Below, piece by piece: positions 27,179-35,829 of a stretch of DNA of 41,691 bases. The position numbers and the translations under genes are program-made. Within the stretch, counting starts at the first letter, position 1, and every line of letters starts with the position of its first letter. The stretch is taken from contig JAFPGC010000038.1 in assembly GCA_017423025.1 (NCBI GenBank), positions 1-41,691 on the forward strand, in the 5' to 3' direction. The DNA comes from Bacteroidales bacterium. GTDB lineage: Bacteria; Bacteroidota; Bacteroidia; Bacteroidales; UBA932. The notes below the pieces were generated by a model, which saw nothing but the letters and a program-made list of their open reading frames with translations, searched no databases and had not been told where the DNA came from.

Positions 27179-27647
27179 GGTAGTCACCATCAAGGATATC
27201 GCCCGGGAAGCGGGGGTCTCGCCCTCGCTGGTCTCCTTCGTGTTCAATGGAAAGAACCGTGTAGGAGATCAGACCCGACAGCGGATCCTGGAGGTGGCCG
27301 ATCGCCTGGGATACCGCACCGGGCAGGCCGCCCGCGTGCCCTGGCCCGCCGCCCGGCTCATCGGCGTCATCACGCCGTCGCTGGACGCCGCCCCCTTACA
27401 GGCGCTGTCCGACTGCGCCTATCGCCGGGGGTACACCGTGCTTTTTGCATCGGCCCAAAACGATCCCGTGCGCTTTTGCCACTTGGTGCGGGCCTTGGCC
27501 CAGAAAGGCGTGGAAGGCTTCGTGGCCTCCCCCCTGCCCGGAGAGGAAGAAGATTGCCTGACCGCCCTCAACGTAACCGAAAAACCTTATGTGCCTCTGG
27601 GTGACAACCCGGACCAAACCATACAAGAATTATTACAACAGATATGA
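27171..27647 (+). CDS. Half-length LacI-family regulator
   Basis: The 158-residue protein begins with a complete LacI DNA-binding region: helix-turn-helix [24 protein letters not shown], then [20 protein letters not shown] including the hinge. It continues into the first subdomain of the sugar-binding module ([31 protein letters not shown]) and stops soon after the equivalent of the first crossover, at [20 protein letters not shown]. Normal LacI proteins have about 330-350 residues, so half the effector domain is missing. It is not a simple frameshift, because the next bases encode the GH130 N-terminus, whose ATG overlaps this stop codon by four bases. It may bind DNA without sensing sugar, or be a relic kept for coupling. 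ATG at 27171 chosen because MPKVVTIKD matches family starts. Confidence 0.82.
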   Translation: MPKVVTIKDIAREAGVSPSLVSFVFNGKNRVGDQTRQRILEVADRLGYRTGQAARVPWPAARLIGVITPSLDAAPLQALSDCAYRRGYTVLFASAQNDPVRFCHLVRALAQKGVEGFVASPLPGEEEDCLTALNVTEKPYVPLGDNPDQTIQELLQQI

Positions 27648-28642
27648 CAAAACTTACTATTTCCGGAAAAGCCCTCCCGGGCATGCCGTGGGAAGACCGT
27701 CCGGCCGGTTGCAACGCCCCTCTGTGGCGCTACAGTGCCAATCCCGTGATCCCCCGGAACCTGCTTCCGGACTCCAACAGCATCTTCAACAGCGCCGTGG
27801 TCCCGTTCCGGGACGGTTTTGCAGGCGTGTTCCGCTGCGACGACACCAACCGCCGCATGACCCTCCACGCCGGCTTCTCCAAGGACGGTATGCACTGGGA
27901 CATCAATCCCAACACCATCCAGTTTGAAGGGGCCGATCCCGAAGTGGGTCAGTGGGTCTATGGGTATGACCCCCGCGTGGCCTTCATCGAAGACCGCTAC
28001 TGGGTTACCTGGTGCAACGGCTACCATGGCCCGACCATCGGCATAGCCTGGACCCAGGACTTCAAGACTTTCCACCAGGTAGAGAACGCCTTCCTGCCCT
28101 ATAACCGCAACGGCGTGCTTTTCCCGCGCAAGATTGGCGGCAAATTCGCCATGCTTTCCCGTCCCTCCGACACCGGACACACCGCTTTCGGCGACATCTT
28201 CTACAGCGAGTCGCCGGACATGGAATTCTGGGGACACCACCGCCACGTGATGGCTCCCGCCCCGTTTGAGGTGAGTGCCTGGCAGTGCATGAAGATTGGT
28301 GCCGGCCCCGTGCCCATCGAGACCTCGGAAGGCTGGCTGCTCTTCCACCACGGCGTGCTGCACAGCTGCAACGGTTACGTGTACAGCTTCGGCAGCGCCC
28401 TGCTGGATCTGGACCAGCCCTGGAAGGTGCTGGCCCGCAGCGGTCCCTACCTCATTTCCCCTCAGATGCCGTACGAATGCATGGGAGATGTGCCCAACGT
28501 GTGCTTCCCCTGCGCAGCCCTGCACGATCCGGAGACCGGCCGCATAGCCGTTTACTACGGCTGCGCCGACACCGTCACCGGGCTCGCCTTCGGCTACATC
28601 CCGGAGATCATTGAGTTTACCAAACGCACGAGCATAGTGTAA
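27644..28642 (+). CDS. GH130 beta-1,4-mannosyl phosphorylase
   Basis: A 332-residue five-bladed beta-propeller enzyme of GH130. It splits beta-mannosides with inorganic phosphate, giving alpha-mannose-1-phosphate. No signal peptide, so it acts in the cytoplasm. The start region ([20 protein letters not shown]), [20 protein letters not shown], the general-acid Asp109 in YGYDPRV, and [10 protein letters not shown] / [14 protein letters not shown] follow the GH130_2-type pattern that, as I recall, includes the Bacteroides enzyme acting on Man-beta-1,4-GlcNAc from N-glycans and related mannooligosaccharide phosphorylases. With GH92, GH125, GH2 and GH29 nearby, the N-glycan core is the likeliest substrate; beta-mannan is the alternative. 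Confidence 0.88.
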   Translation: MTKLTISGKALPGMPWEDRPAGCNAPLWRYSANPVIPRNLLPDSNSIFNSAVVPFRDGFAGVFRCDDTNRRMTLHAGFSKDGMHWDINPNTIQFEGADPEVGQWVYGYDPRVAFIEDRYWVTWCNGYHGPTIGIAWTQDFKTFHQVENAFLPYNRNGVLFPRKIGGKFAMLSRPSDTGHTAFGDIFYSESPDMEFWGHHRHVMAPAPFEVSAWQCMKIGAGPVPIETSEGWLLFHHGVLHSCNGYVYSFGSALLDLDQPWKVLARSGPYLISPQMPYECMGDVPNVCFPCAALHDPETGRIAVYYGCADTVTGLAFGYIPEIIEFTKRTSIV

Positions 28643-28703
28643 ACCGCTCACGGGATGCCTCGAAAGCGTGGGCGTAAGTGTTTAACTATTAGTAAATTGA
28701 GTG

Positions 28704-28719
28704 TTTACCCCTAGGTAAA
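28704..28719 (+). promoter_or_regulatory. Short hairpin just before the GH92 start codon
   Basis: TTTACC and GGTAAA form a six-base-pair stem with loop CCTA; the ATG follows at 28721. Base-pairing here would lie in the ribosome-binding zone. The core TTTACCCCTAGG recurs in both arms of the larger inverted repeat downstream of the same gene. The 78-base gap 28643-28720 contains no convincing TAnnTTTG element. Confidence 0.45.
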
Positions 28720-28720
28720 A

Positions 28721-30946
28721 ATGACTATGGGAAAATCGTTAAGGTTTTGGCTATCAAGCATATGCCTCCACGCCGTTCTTCTTGTTCACGCCCAGACCGA
28801 GTGGGTGAATCCCTTCATCGGCACTTCCAATTTTGGCGCCTGTAACCCCGGAGCCGTTACTCCCAACGGAATGATGAGCGTGAGCCCCTTCAACGTGATG
28901 GGCTCGCAGCTTAACACCTGGGACAAGGACAGTCGCTGGTGGAGCACGCCGTATGTGGCAGAGAACAGTTTCTTCACCGGTTTCACGCACGTGAACCTCT
29001 CCGGTGTGGGCTGTCCGGAACTGGGCTCTCTCCTTACCATGCCCACCACCGGTCCGCTGCAGGTGGATTACCATATCTATGGCAGTGAGTACCGCAACGA
29101 GGTAGCGCATCCCGGTTACTACAGCGTAGAGCTTCTGAGTGGCATCCAGGCCGAAGCCACCGCCACCACCCGCACCTCCCTGGAACGTTACACTTTCCCG
29201 GGCGGGGAGGGCAACATCCTGCTGAACCTGGGCGAAGGCCTCACCAATGAGAGCGGCGCCACGGTGCGCAAAGTGAGCGACACGGAGATTGAGGGCGTGA
29301 AGCTCATGGGCACCTTCTGCTACAACCGCAACGCAGTGTTCCCGTTGTACTTTGTGATGCGCGTGAGCAAGGCTCCTGCGGCGGCAGGCTACTGGAAGAA
29401 GCAACGCCCCATGACGGCCGAAGCCGCCTGGGATGCCGATGCCGGCAAGTATAAGATTTACGCCCGGTACACCCGCGAAATGAGCGGTGACGACATTGGC
29501 TACTGGTTCCATTATGAGGGACTGAAACCCGGCGAGCAGGTACAGGTGCAGATGGGCGTATCGTTCGTGAGCATAGCGAATGCCCGCGAAAACTTGAACG
29601 CCGAGCAGCAGGGCTTTGATTTTGCGGCCGTGCAGAAGCAGGCCGAAGACGCCTGGAATCAGCATCTGAGCCGCATTCGCATTGACGGCGGCACGCCGGA
29701 CCAGCGCACCATCTTCTACACCGCACTGTACCACGCGCTTATCCATCCCAACGTGCTCAACGACGTCAACGGCGAGTATCCGCTGATGGAGAGCGAGGGC
29801 ATCGGACGCGTGGAACCCGGCCATACCCGCTATACGGTTTACTCCCTTTGGGACACCTACCGCAACCTGCACCAGCTCATGACCCTCCTGTGGCCCGAGA
29901 AGCAGACAGACATGGTCCGTTCCATGATTGACCAGTACCGCGAGTGGGGCTGGATGCCCAAGTGGGAACTCTACGGCCGCGAAACCTGGACCATGGAAGG
30001 AGACCCCGCCATCTGCGTCATCGCCGACACCTGGCTTCGCGGTCTCCAGGACTTTGACATTGAGACGGCCTACGAGGCTTTCCTGAAATCGGCCGATACC
30101 CCTGGCGCGCAGAATCTCATGCGTCCGGACAACGATCCGTACGTGCAACTGGGCTACATTCCGCTCAACTACTTCAACGCAGATTTCTCCGGCGACAACT
30201 CCGTCTCCCATGCCCTGGAGTATTACGTGGCCGATTATGCGCTCTCCAAACTGGCCGCCAACCTGGGCCGCAAGGAAGACGCGCAGCGCTTCTACCAGCG
30301 TTCCCTGGGCTATAAGGAATATTGGAGCAAGGCCGATAAATGCCTGCGTCCCCGCCTGAAAGACGGCAGTTTCCTCACTCCGTTCAATCCCGAAGACGGG
30401 GCCGATTTCTCCAACGCCCCGGGCTTCCACGAAGGCAGCGCCTGGAACTACACCTTCGCGGTGCCGCACGACGTGTTGGGCTACGCCAAGCTCCAGGGCG
30501 GTACCAAGGCCTTTGTGAACAACCTCCAGCACGTGTTTGACGAAGGTCTCTACGATCCCGCCAACGAGCCGGACATCATCTATGCTTATCTTTTCAGCCG
30601 CTTCAAAGGGTATGAACCCCGTACCTGGGTCGCTGTGGAGAAGATTCTGTCCACCCACTACAAGAACGCCCCGGACGGCATCCCGGGCAATGACGATACC
30701 GGCACCATGAGTGCCTGGGCCGTCTTCTCCATGCTGGGCATTTATCCCGACTGCCCCGGCGAGCCGGACTTCACCCTCACGCGTCCCACCTTCCCCAAGG
30801 CGGTGGTCACGCTCCCCGGCGGTAAGGAGCTCACCATTACAAAAGCATCGGCCCAAGCCAAAAAGGCTCAGGTCGATGGTAAAAACAAAGGCTACCGGGT
30901 CTCGCACCAGGATTTGATGGAGACCCGCAACATAGCGTGGAGGTAA
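28721..30946 (+). CDS. GH92 alpha-mannosidase (1)
   Basis: A 741-residue exo-alpha-mannosidase of the calcium-dependent GH92 family, cleaving alpha-1,2-, 1,3- or 1,6-mannosides from high-mannose glycans. A signal peptide (ends LLVHA) directs export. The N-terminal beta-sandwich begins VNPFIGTSNFGACNPGAVTPNGMMSVSPFN. The (alpha/alpha)6 catalytic domain has YSLWDTYRNLHQLMTLLWPE, MPKWELYGRETWTMEGD and GIPGNDDTGTMSAW, whose acidic pair (Asp658/Asp659) sits where family members place the catalytic base. It is the last gene of the plus-strand glycan operon, 78 bases after GH130, followed by a strong hairpin. It is distant in sequence from the second GH92 at 32.5-34.7 kb, so linkage preference probably differs. 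Confidence 0.93.
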   Translation: MTMGKSLRFWLSSICLHAVLLVHAQTEWVNPFIGTSNFGACNPGAVTPNGMMSVSPFNVMGSQLNTWDKDSRWWSTPYVAENSFFTGFTHVNLSGVGCPELGSLLTMPTTGPLQVDYHIYGSEYRNEVAHPGYYSVELLSGIQAEATATTRTSLERYTFPGGEGNILLNLGEGLTNESGATVRKVSDTEIEGVKLMGTFCYNRNAVFPLYFVMRVSKAPAAAGYWKKQRPMTAEAAWDADAGKYKIYARYTREMSGDDIGYWFHYEGLKPGEQVQVQMGVSFVSIANARENLNAEQQGFDFAAVQKQAEDAWNQHLSRIRIDGGTPDQRTIFYTALYHALIHPNVLNDVNGEYPLMESEGIGRVEPGHTRYTVYSLWDTYRNLHQLMTLLWPEKQTDMVRSMIDQYREWGWMPKWELYGRETWTMEGDPAICVIADTWLRGLQDFDIETAYEAFLKSADTPGAQNLMRPDNDPYVQLGYIPLNYFNADFSGDNSVSHALEYYVADYALSKLAANLGRKEDAQRFYQRSLGYKEYWSKADKCLRPRLKDGSFLTPFNPEDGADFSNAPGFHEGSAWNYTFAVPHDVLGYAKLQGGTKAFVNNLQHVFDEGLYDPANEPDIIYAYLFSRFKGYEPRTWVAVEKILSTHYKNAPDGIPGNDDTGTMSAWAVFSMLGIYPDCPGEPDFTLTRPTFPKAVVTLPGGKELTITKASAQAKKAQVDGKNKGYRVSHQDLMETRNIAWR

Positions 30947-30970
30947 GTAGCTAACTCATCGTGTTTTAAC

Positions 30971-31006
30971 AATTTACCCCTAGGAGATTTCGCCTAGGGG
31001 TAAATT
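30971..31006. terminator. Bidirectional hairpin between convergent glycan operons
   Basis: AATTTACCCCTAGG (30971-30984) and its exact complement (30993-31006) form a perfect 14-bp stem with an eight-base loop, placed between two converging stop codons (30946 and 31044). Position fits a shared terminator. The U-tracts are weak on both sides, so a protein-binding site is the alternative. Confidence 0.6.
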
Positions 31007-31043
31007 CGTAAGTGGCTGTGGTTTAATGCTTTCGGCCCACGGT

Positions 31044-32444
31044 TTACTTGATAGAATTCAGCACGGGAAGTTTGCCGTCGCTGACCAGCTTGAGGACCAG
31101 TTCGCCGAAGAGGGTGTTCTGCCAGGCGAACCAGGGGCGGGTGAAGTTGGAGGCATCGTCCTTGTGGAAACTCTCGTGGATGAAGCCCAGACCGGCGTCG
31201 GTGTTCAGAAGCTGCTCCATGCAGGCCTTGATCTCGGCATCATCGGTGGCGGTAAAGGCCTTCATCATGATGCTCATGGGCCAGATGGCTTCCAGGCCGA
31301 TGTGAGGACCGCCGATACCTTCGCCAGCCTTACCCTTCCAGAAATAAGGGTTGGAGGTGCTCCAGACAAACTTACGGGTATTCTGGTAGATGGGGTCGGA
31401 GGCCATGGAAGGAATCAGATAGGCCAGGGACAGCAGGGACGGAACATTGGCGTCGTCCATGAGATAGGAATTGCCGAAGCCGTCCACCTCGAAGGCATAG
31501 ATGTCGCCAAACTCGGGATGATGCACAATGGCATACTTCTTCAGGGCACCTTCCACCTCATTGGCCAGGGCGGTGGCACGGGCGGCCAGGCCGGCCTCTT
31601 TGTTCACTTCGGAGAGAACCTCCGCCATCTGGCGCAGGATGCTCACGGCGAAGAAATTGGAGGGTACCAGGAAATCAAACTGGGTGGCGTCGTCGGAAGG
31701 ACGGAAAGAGGAGGCGATAAGGCCGACGGGCTTCACGGGATGTCCCCTGCCCACGCGGGCCTTGGTATCCAGTTGACGGTCGGTCTTGCGAAGGAAGTAA
31801 TACGGGCCGTCACCCTCCTTGCGCTGCTGCACCGTAAAGGTTTCGAGGATATTGTTGACCGTCTTGAGCCACAGCTCGTCAAAGATGGAGCTGTCACCGG
31901 TCACCTTCCAATAATGATAGGCCAGGCGTACGGGATAGCAGTGCGAGTCAATCTCCCACTTGCGCTCCCACACATTGGGATCCTGCGGCTTGCCGGTCTC
32001 GTCAGGGTCTCCGGCGTCGCCGGTAGGGCCCTGGTTGAAGGCATTGGCATATGGGTCAATGTTGATGAGCGTGAACTGCTGCCGGATAACGCCGGCCAGC
32101 ATGGTCTGCAGATGGGCGTCGTTTCCGCAAAGCTCTACATACGGCCACACCTGGGCGCCGGAATCGCGCAGCCACATGGCGTGGATGTCGCCGGTGTACA
32201 CAAAGGTGAGACCGGTTTCCTCATCAAAATGAACGGTGGTGTCCAGCGTATTGGGGAAGCAGTTCTGGAACATCCAGCGCAGCTTGGGATTGGTAAGCTG
32301 CGGAGCCACTTCGGCAATCTTGGCCTCTACGGCCTGGGACACAAACAGCCGGTCCTGGGGAGCCGGACGCTGGTCCGGATACTTCTGGGCGCAGGCGCTC
32401 AGGGTAAGTAAGCTCAGGATTAAGGTAAAAGCTATCTTCTTCAT
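31044..32444 (-). CDS. GH125 exo-alpha-1,6-mannosidase, lipoprotein
   Basis: A 466-residue lipoprotein (lipobox LSAC after a signal helix) of GH125, metal-independent enzymes that remove alpha-1,6-linked mannose, typically from N-glycan or yeast mannan backbones. Recognisable blocks are FVYTGDIHAMWLRDSGAQVWPYV near the start, VWERKWEIDSHCYPVRLAYHYWK in the middle, PVGLIASSFRPSDDATQFDFLVPSNFFAV, and LGFIHESFHKDDASNFTRPWFAWQNTLFGEL near the end. The open frame extends upstream to 32555, but the ATG at 32444 begins the signal peptide. It follows the second GH92 by 22 bases and ends the minus-strand operon. Confidence 0.93.
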   Translation of the reverse strand: MKKIAFTLILSLLTLSACAQKYPDQRPAPQDRLFVSQAVEAKIAEVAPQLTNPKLRWMFQNCFPNTLDTTVHFDEETGLTFVYTGDIHAMWLRDSGAQVWPYVELCGNDAHLQTMLAGVIRQQFTLINIDPYANAFNQGPTGDAGDPDETGKPQDPNVWERKWEIDSHCYPVRLAYHYWKVTGDSSIFDELWLKTVNNILETFTVQQRKEGDGPYYFLRKTDRQLDTKARVGRGHPVKPVGLIASSFRPSDDATQFDFLVPSNFFAVSILRQMAEVLSEVNKEAGLAARATALANEVEGALKKYAIVHHPEFGDIYAFEVDGFGNSYLMDDANVPSLLSLAYLIPSMASDPIYQNTRKFVWSTSNPYFWKGKAGEGIGGPHIGLEAIWPMSIMMKAFTATDDAEIKACMEQLLNTDAGLGFIHESFHKDDASNFTRPWFAWQNTLFGELVLKLVSDGKLPVLNSIK

Positions 32445-32466
32445 ATCAGAATGAGGAGGTTTCAAG

Positions 32467-34704
32467 TTATTTGGAGAACGAATAAGGCTTGTCTTCATCG
32501 GCCACGCCGCGCTTGTAGTTGGGCTGGGCGGACATCTTGAAGTGGAGCTTGGCACCCTTCTGCAAATCGGCCTGCTTCAGGAAGTTGTGCGACCAGGGCT
32601 TGCCGTCCAGGGTGAGGTCGTTCACGTAGAAGTTATCGGCCGAATTGTCCGGGGCCTCGATAACCACGTCTCCACCATCCAGGTGCAGGGTGGCTTTCTT
32701 GAACAGGGGCGTTCCCAAGGCATATTCTCCGCTGGCAGGGCACACCGGGTAGAAGCCCAGGGCGCTGAAGACATACCAGGCGCTGGTCTGGCCGTTGTCC
32801 TCGTCTCCGCAGTAGGCATCGGCCCAAGGGGTGTAGAATTTCTCCATCACCTCACGGACGCGGGCCTGCGTCTTCCAGGGCTGACGGCTGTAGTCGTACA
32901 GATACAGCATATGCTGGATGGGCTGGTTGCCATGGGCGTAGTTGCCCATACCCATCACCGTCATCTCGATAATCTCGTGGATGGGGAAGCCGTAATAGCT
33001 GTCGTCATACTTGGGCGGCATCGCAAACACGGTATCCATCTGGGCATTGAAAGCATCCTCACCACCCATAAGGCCGATAAGCCCCTCAATGTCGTGGAAC
33101 ACACTCCAGGTATAGTGCAGCGAATTGCCTTCGGTGAAGTCTCCTCCCCATTTGAGGGGGCTGAAGGGACGGCGGAAGGTGCCATCGGCCTGGCGGCCGT
33201 TCATGAGCTTGTACTCGGCATCGAACACATTGCGATAGTTGAGGGCAGCCTTCTTGTAAGGCTCCAACTGCTCCTCGTCAATGTTCAGAGCTTTGCCCAG
33301 CGTATAGATGCACCAGTCGTCGTAGGCGTATTCCAGCGTACGGGCGGCATTCTCCTTGATGCCTACGTCGCAAGGCACATAACCCAGCTCATCGTAGTAT
33401 TCCCAGCCCAGGCGGCCCGTGGAACTCACGGTAGGATGCACGGCATGGGCGTCGTGAGTCACGGCCTCCCAGAGTTTGCCGATGTCATAATCCCGGACGC
33501 CGGACAGGTAAGCATCGGCCACCACGGAGGCGCTGTTGTTGCCCACCATGCAGGGCCGATGTCCGGGCGAAGCCCACTCCGGCAGGAAGCCGCTCTCCAG
33601 ATAATCGTTCACCAGGCCTTCCTGAACTTGGGAAGACACCTTGGGGAACAGAAGGTTCATGAGCGGGAACAGGCTGCGGAAGGTGTCCCAGAAACCGGTA
33701 TCCGTGTAGAAATGACCTTCCATCACCTCGCCGGTATGGGGGCTGTAATGCTGCAGCACACCATACATGCCAATCTCGGCCAGGTCGCGCGGGAACAGCA
33801 GGCTGCGGTACAGGCAGGTATAGAACGTACGCAGATGGTCTATGTTGTCGTCCTCCACCTCAATCTTGCCCAGGGCCTGGTTCCAGGCGGTCTGGGAGTA
33901 CATCATCACCTCTTCGAAGGGGTCGTTTACCTCTCCCAGATTGAGCTTGGCCTGGTCCATGCTGATGAAGGAGGAAGCCACCTTCACATGAACAACTTGC
34001 CCCTTGGTGGTGGGGAAAGAGACCATACCCAGGTTCTCGGGCGTATTCTCCGCGGTGAAGGGAGTATCGCTCTGGATAATGATGTAATTGCAGAAGTTGG
34101 GAGCTACGCCACCGTGATTGTTCACGGCCCAGGCGCAGATGGTGTGGTCGTCCACCACCTCCACCTTGCCGCCTTCATAGGCGTCTACCACCAGGTACGA
34201 CTTCTCGCACTCCGGATAAGTAAAGCGGAACCAGGCAGCGTGGGAGGCCGGAACCAGTTCGGTGGTCACGTCGTGGTCGGCCAGATAGACACTGTAATAA
34301 TAAGGCTTGGCCACTTCCGTCTTGTGAGAGAACCAGCTGGCCCGCTGGTCCTGGTCATAATACGGACCGGTGGTCACCGGCATCAGGCTAAACGCGCCGT
34401 AGTCGTTGATCCAGGGAGACGGCTGATGCGTTTGCTTGAAACCGCGGATGTGCGTAGCGTCGTAACGGTACGTCCATCCATCCCCATTTTTACCGGTCTG
34501 GGGCGTCCAGAAATGGGCGCCCCAGGGTACGGCTATAGCGGGATAAGTATTACCGGTGGAAAGGTTGAAGGTGGACAGGGTGCCCCCCATGGGGTTCACG
34601 TATTCTGCCCAGTCACTCATGGTCTTGTGGGTTCCCACGGGTTTTTCGGCGCACGCTGTTGCCAACAGCGCCAGTGCCGCCAAGGTTATCAGTTTGTGTC
34701 GCAT
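32467..34704 (-). CDS. GH92 alpha-mannosidase (2), lipoprotein
   Basis: A 745-residue GH92 enzyme with lipobox ATAC (LALLATACAEK), hence lipid-anchored, unlike the first GH92. It has the N-terminal sandwich (YVNPMGGTLSTFNLSTGNTYPAIAVP), FWDTFRSLFPLMNLLFP, the segment AHGNQPIQHMLYLY, and the catalytic-base motif GDEDNGQTSAWYVFSALGFYPVCP with Asp634 and Asp636. These are full family hallmarks, closer to the classic GH92 pattern than gene 1. It starts 11 bases after the wzz-like gene, with no room for a separate promoter in the gap, and is followed by GH125, making a polysaccharide-export plus mannosidase transcription unit. Confidence 0.94.
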   Translation of the reverse strand: MRHKLITLAALALLATACAEKPVGTHKTMSDWAEYVNPMGGTLSTFNLSTGNTYPAIAVPWGAHFWTPQTGKNGDGWTYRYDATHIRGFKQTHQPSPWINDYGAFSLMPVTTGPYYDQDQRASWFSHKTEVAKPYYYSVYLADHDVTTELVPASHAAWFRFTYPECEKSYLVVDAYEGGKVEVVDDHTICAWAVNNHGGVAPNFCNYIIIQSDTPFTAENTPENLGMVSFPTTKGQVVHVKVASSFISMDQAKLNLGEVNDPFEEVMMYSQTAWNQALGKIEVEDDNIDHLRTFYTCLYRSLLFPRDLAEIGMYGVLQHYSPHTGEVMEGHFYTDTGFWDTFRSLFPLMNLLFPKVSSQVQEGLVNDYLESGFLPEWASPGHRPCMVGNNSASVVADAYLSGVRDYDIGKLWEAVTHDAHAVHPTVSSTGRLGWEYYDELGYVPCDVGIKENAARTLEYAYDDWCIYTLGKALNIDEEQLEPYKKAALNYRNVFDAEYKLMNGRQADGTFRRPFSPLKWGGDFTEGNSLHYTWSVFHDIEGLIGLMGGEDAFNAQMDTVFAMPPKYDDSYYGFPIHEIIEMTVMGMGNYAHGNQPIQHMLYLYDYSRQPWKTQARVREVMEKFYTPWADAYCGDEDNGQTSAWYVFSALGFYPVCPASGEYALGTPLFKKATLHLDGGDVVIEAPDNSADNFYVNDLTLDGKPWSHNFLKQADLQKGAKLHFKMSAQPNYKRGVADEDKPYSFSK

Positions 34705-34715
34705 AAGTATACGGC

Positions 34716-35822
34716 TTATTGCTCTTCTTCCATTTTTTCTTGGACGTCAGAGCGCATCTTCTTCAAGAAATCGGCACCGAAGCCATACCAGGCAACGGCC
34801 AGGAAACCACCCAAAAAGCCCCAGATGAGCACGCGCTTGGCGCGGCTGTTCATGGGCCGCTGGGGCAGAGTAGCAGGCTGAACCACGGCGTAGACCGGTT
34901 TCTCTTCCTGGATCTTGGCCCGCGCCAACTCTCTCTGCTGGGCCATCTGGGAATAGATCTGGTTGGCCAGGCTGGCCTCTTCGCGCAGACGGTCTTTCTC
35001 GGCCGTGGCACTCTGAAGGATGACGCTGCGGTCAAAGTCCACGGAACGGGCATAAGCGGCCTGCGCCCTAACCAGTTCTTCGTGGGCCTCATCGGCCAGA
35101 GCCACATAGTAGTTGTAGTCGTCCGTAGCCTTCTTGGTGCGGTAATTGGACACATAGACCTGCAGACGCGTGCAAACCGTATCGGCCAGCTGCTTGACCA
35201 TCATGCGGTCGTCCATGACAACATTGATGGTGGTCACGCCCGTCTTTTTGTCTACCTCGGCCGTGATGCACTCGGACAGCTTCTTGACCACAAGTGCCTG
35301 CTTGCGGGTAAGTTCGGTGGGATCGTCCACGCCGGTGTAGGGCTTTTCGTCCTTCTTGGGCTTGTAGTTAGGCTTGTCCTCGCCACTCAGGTGCTTGTAC
35401 ACGGTGGTGTGCATGGGTTTTACACCTTCTTCGGCCTGCTTGTCACTCACATAGGAGCTTAGCGGAACATCCAGCAGGGCGGCCAGGAAAGGCGTGCTGT
35501 GGCTGATTTCCGGGAAGAGGGTGATGTTCATGGCATCGGTTCCGCTTCCCAGGGTAGCAGCTCCCCCCAGCCCCAGCATGTTGGTGAGGCTGGAAAGGCT
35601 GGAGGAAGAACGGCTCTGGAGTTCGGGAGCCAGGGTCATGGTCACACCATACTGGCGCTTCATCAGAAGGGCCGATACTATACCCAGGCAGCCAAAGATA
35701 AAGCCGATGAGGACAATCTGCTTCCAATGCTTGAGCAGTTTGGTCACAATGCCCATCCAGTCAATCTCCAACTCATCGTCATAAGATTCCTGATAGGGAG
35801 GGTTGTTCAGATTCTCTTCCAT
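34716..35822 (-). CDS. Wzz-family chain-length determinant / polysaccharide co-polymerase
   Basis: A 368-residue inner-membrane protein. Its topology is a cytoplasmic N-terminus, a membrane helix at about residues 35-57 (IVLIGFIFGCLGIVSALLM), a long periplasmic part with coiled-coil-like helices (around 230-300), and a C-terminal helix (VLIWGFLGGFLAVAWYGFG) preceded by a Pro-rich PATLPQRPMNSRAKR segment. This is the Wzz/PCP organisation that sets chain length and couples to the outer-membrane exporter. It has no C-terminal tyrosine-kinase domain (not a full Wzc). The last residues are acidic (EKMEEEQ). Seven bases separate it from the upstream wza-like gene. No glycosyltransferase, flippase or polymerase gene is in the window. 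Confidence 0.87.
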   Translation of the reverse strand: MEENLNNPPYQESYDDELEIDWMGIVTKLLKHWKQIVLIGFIFGCLGIVSALLMKRQYGVTMTLAPELQSRSSSSLSSLTNMLGLGGAATLGSGTDAMNITLFPEISHSTPFLAALLDVPLSSYVSDKQAEEGVKPMHTTVYKHLSGEDKPNYKPKKDEKPYTGVDDPTELTRKQALVVKKLSECITAEVDKKTGVTTINVVMDDRMMVKQLADTVCTRLQVYVSNYRTKKATDDYNYYVALADEAHEELVRAQAAYARSVDFDRSVILQSATAEKDRLREEASLANQIYSQMAQQRELARAKIQEEKPVYAVVQPATLPQRPMNSRAKRVLIWGFLGGFLAVAWYGFGADFLKKMRSDVQEKMEEEQ

Positions 35823-35829
35823 GGGCTAA

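Noticed and set aside
27171-28642. Frameshift joining a longer LacI to downstream sequence
   Set aside because: Sequence after the LacI stop encodes the conserved GH130 N-terminus from its first residues, so no missing LacI half is hidden in another frame.
30947-31043. Small gene between the convergent GH92 and GH125 genes
   Set aside because: The 97 bases hold only the inverted repeat; no start codon with a plausible reading frame is seen.
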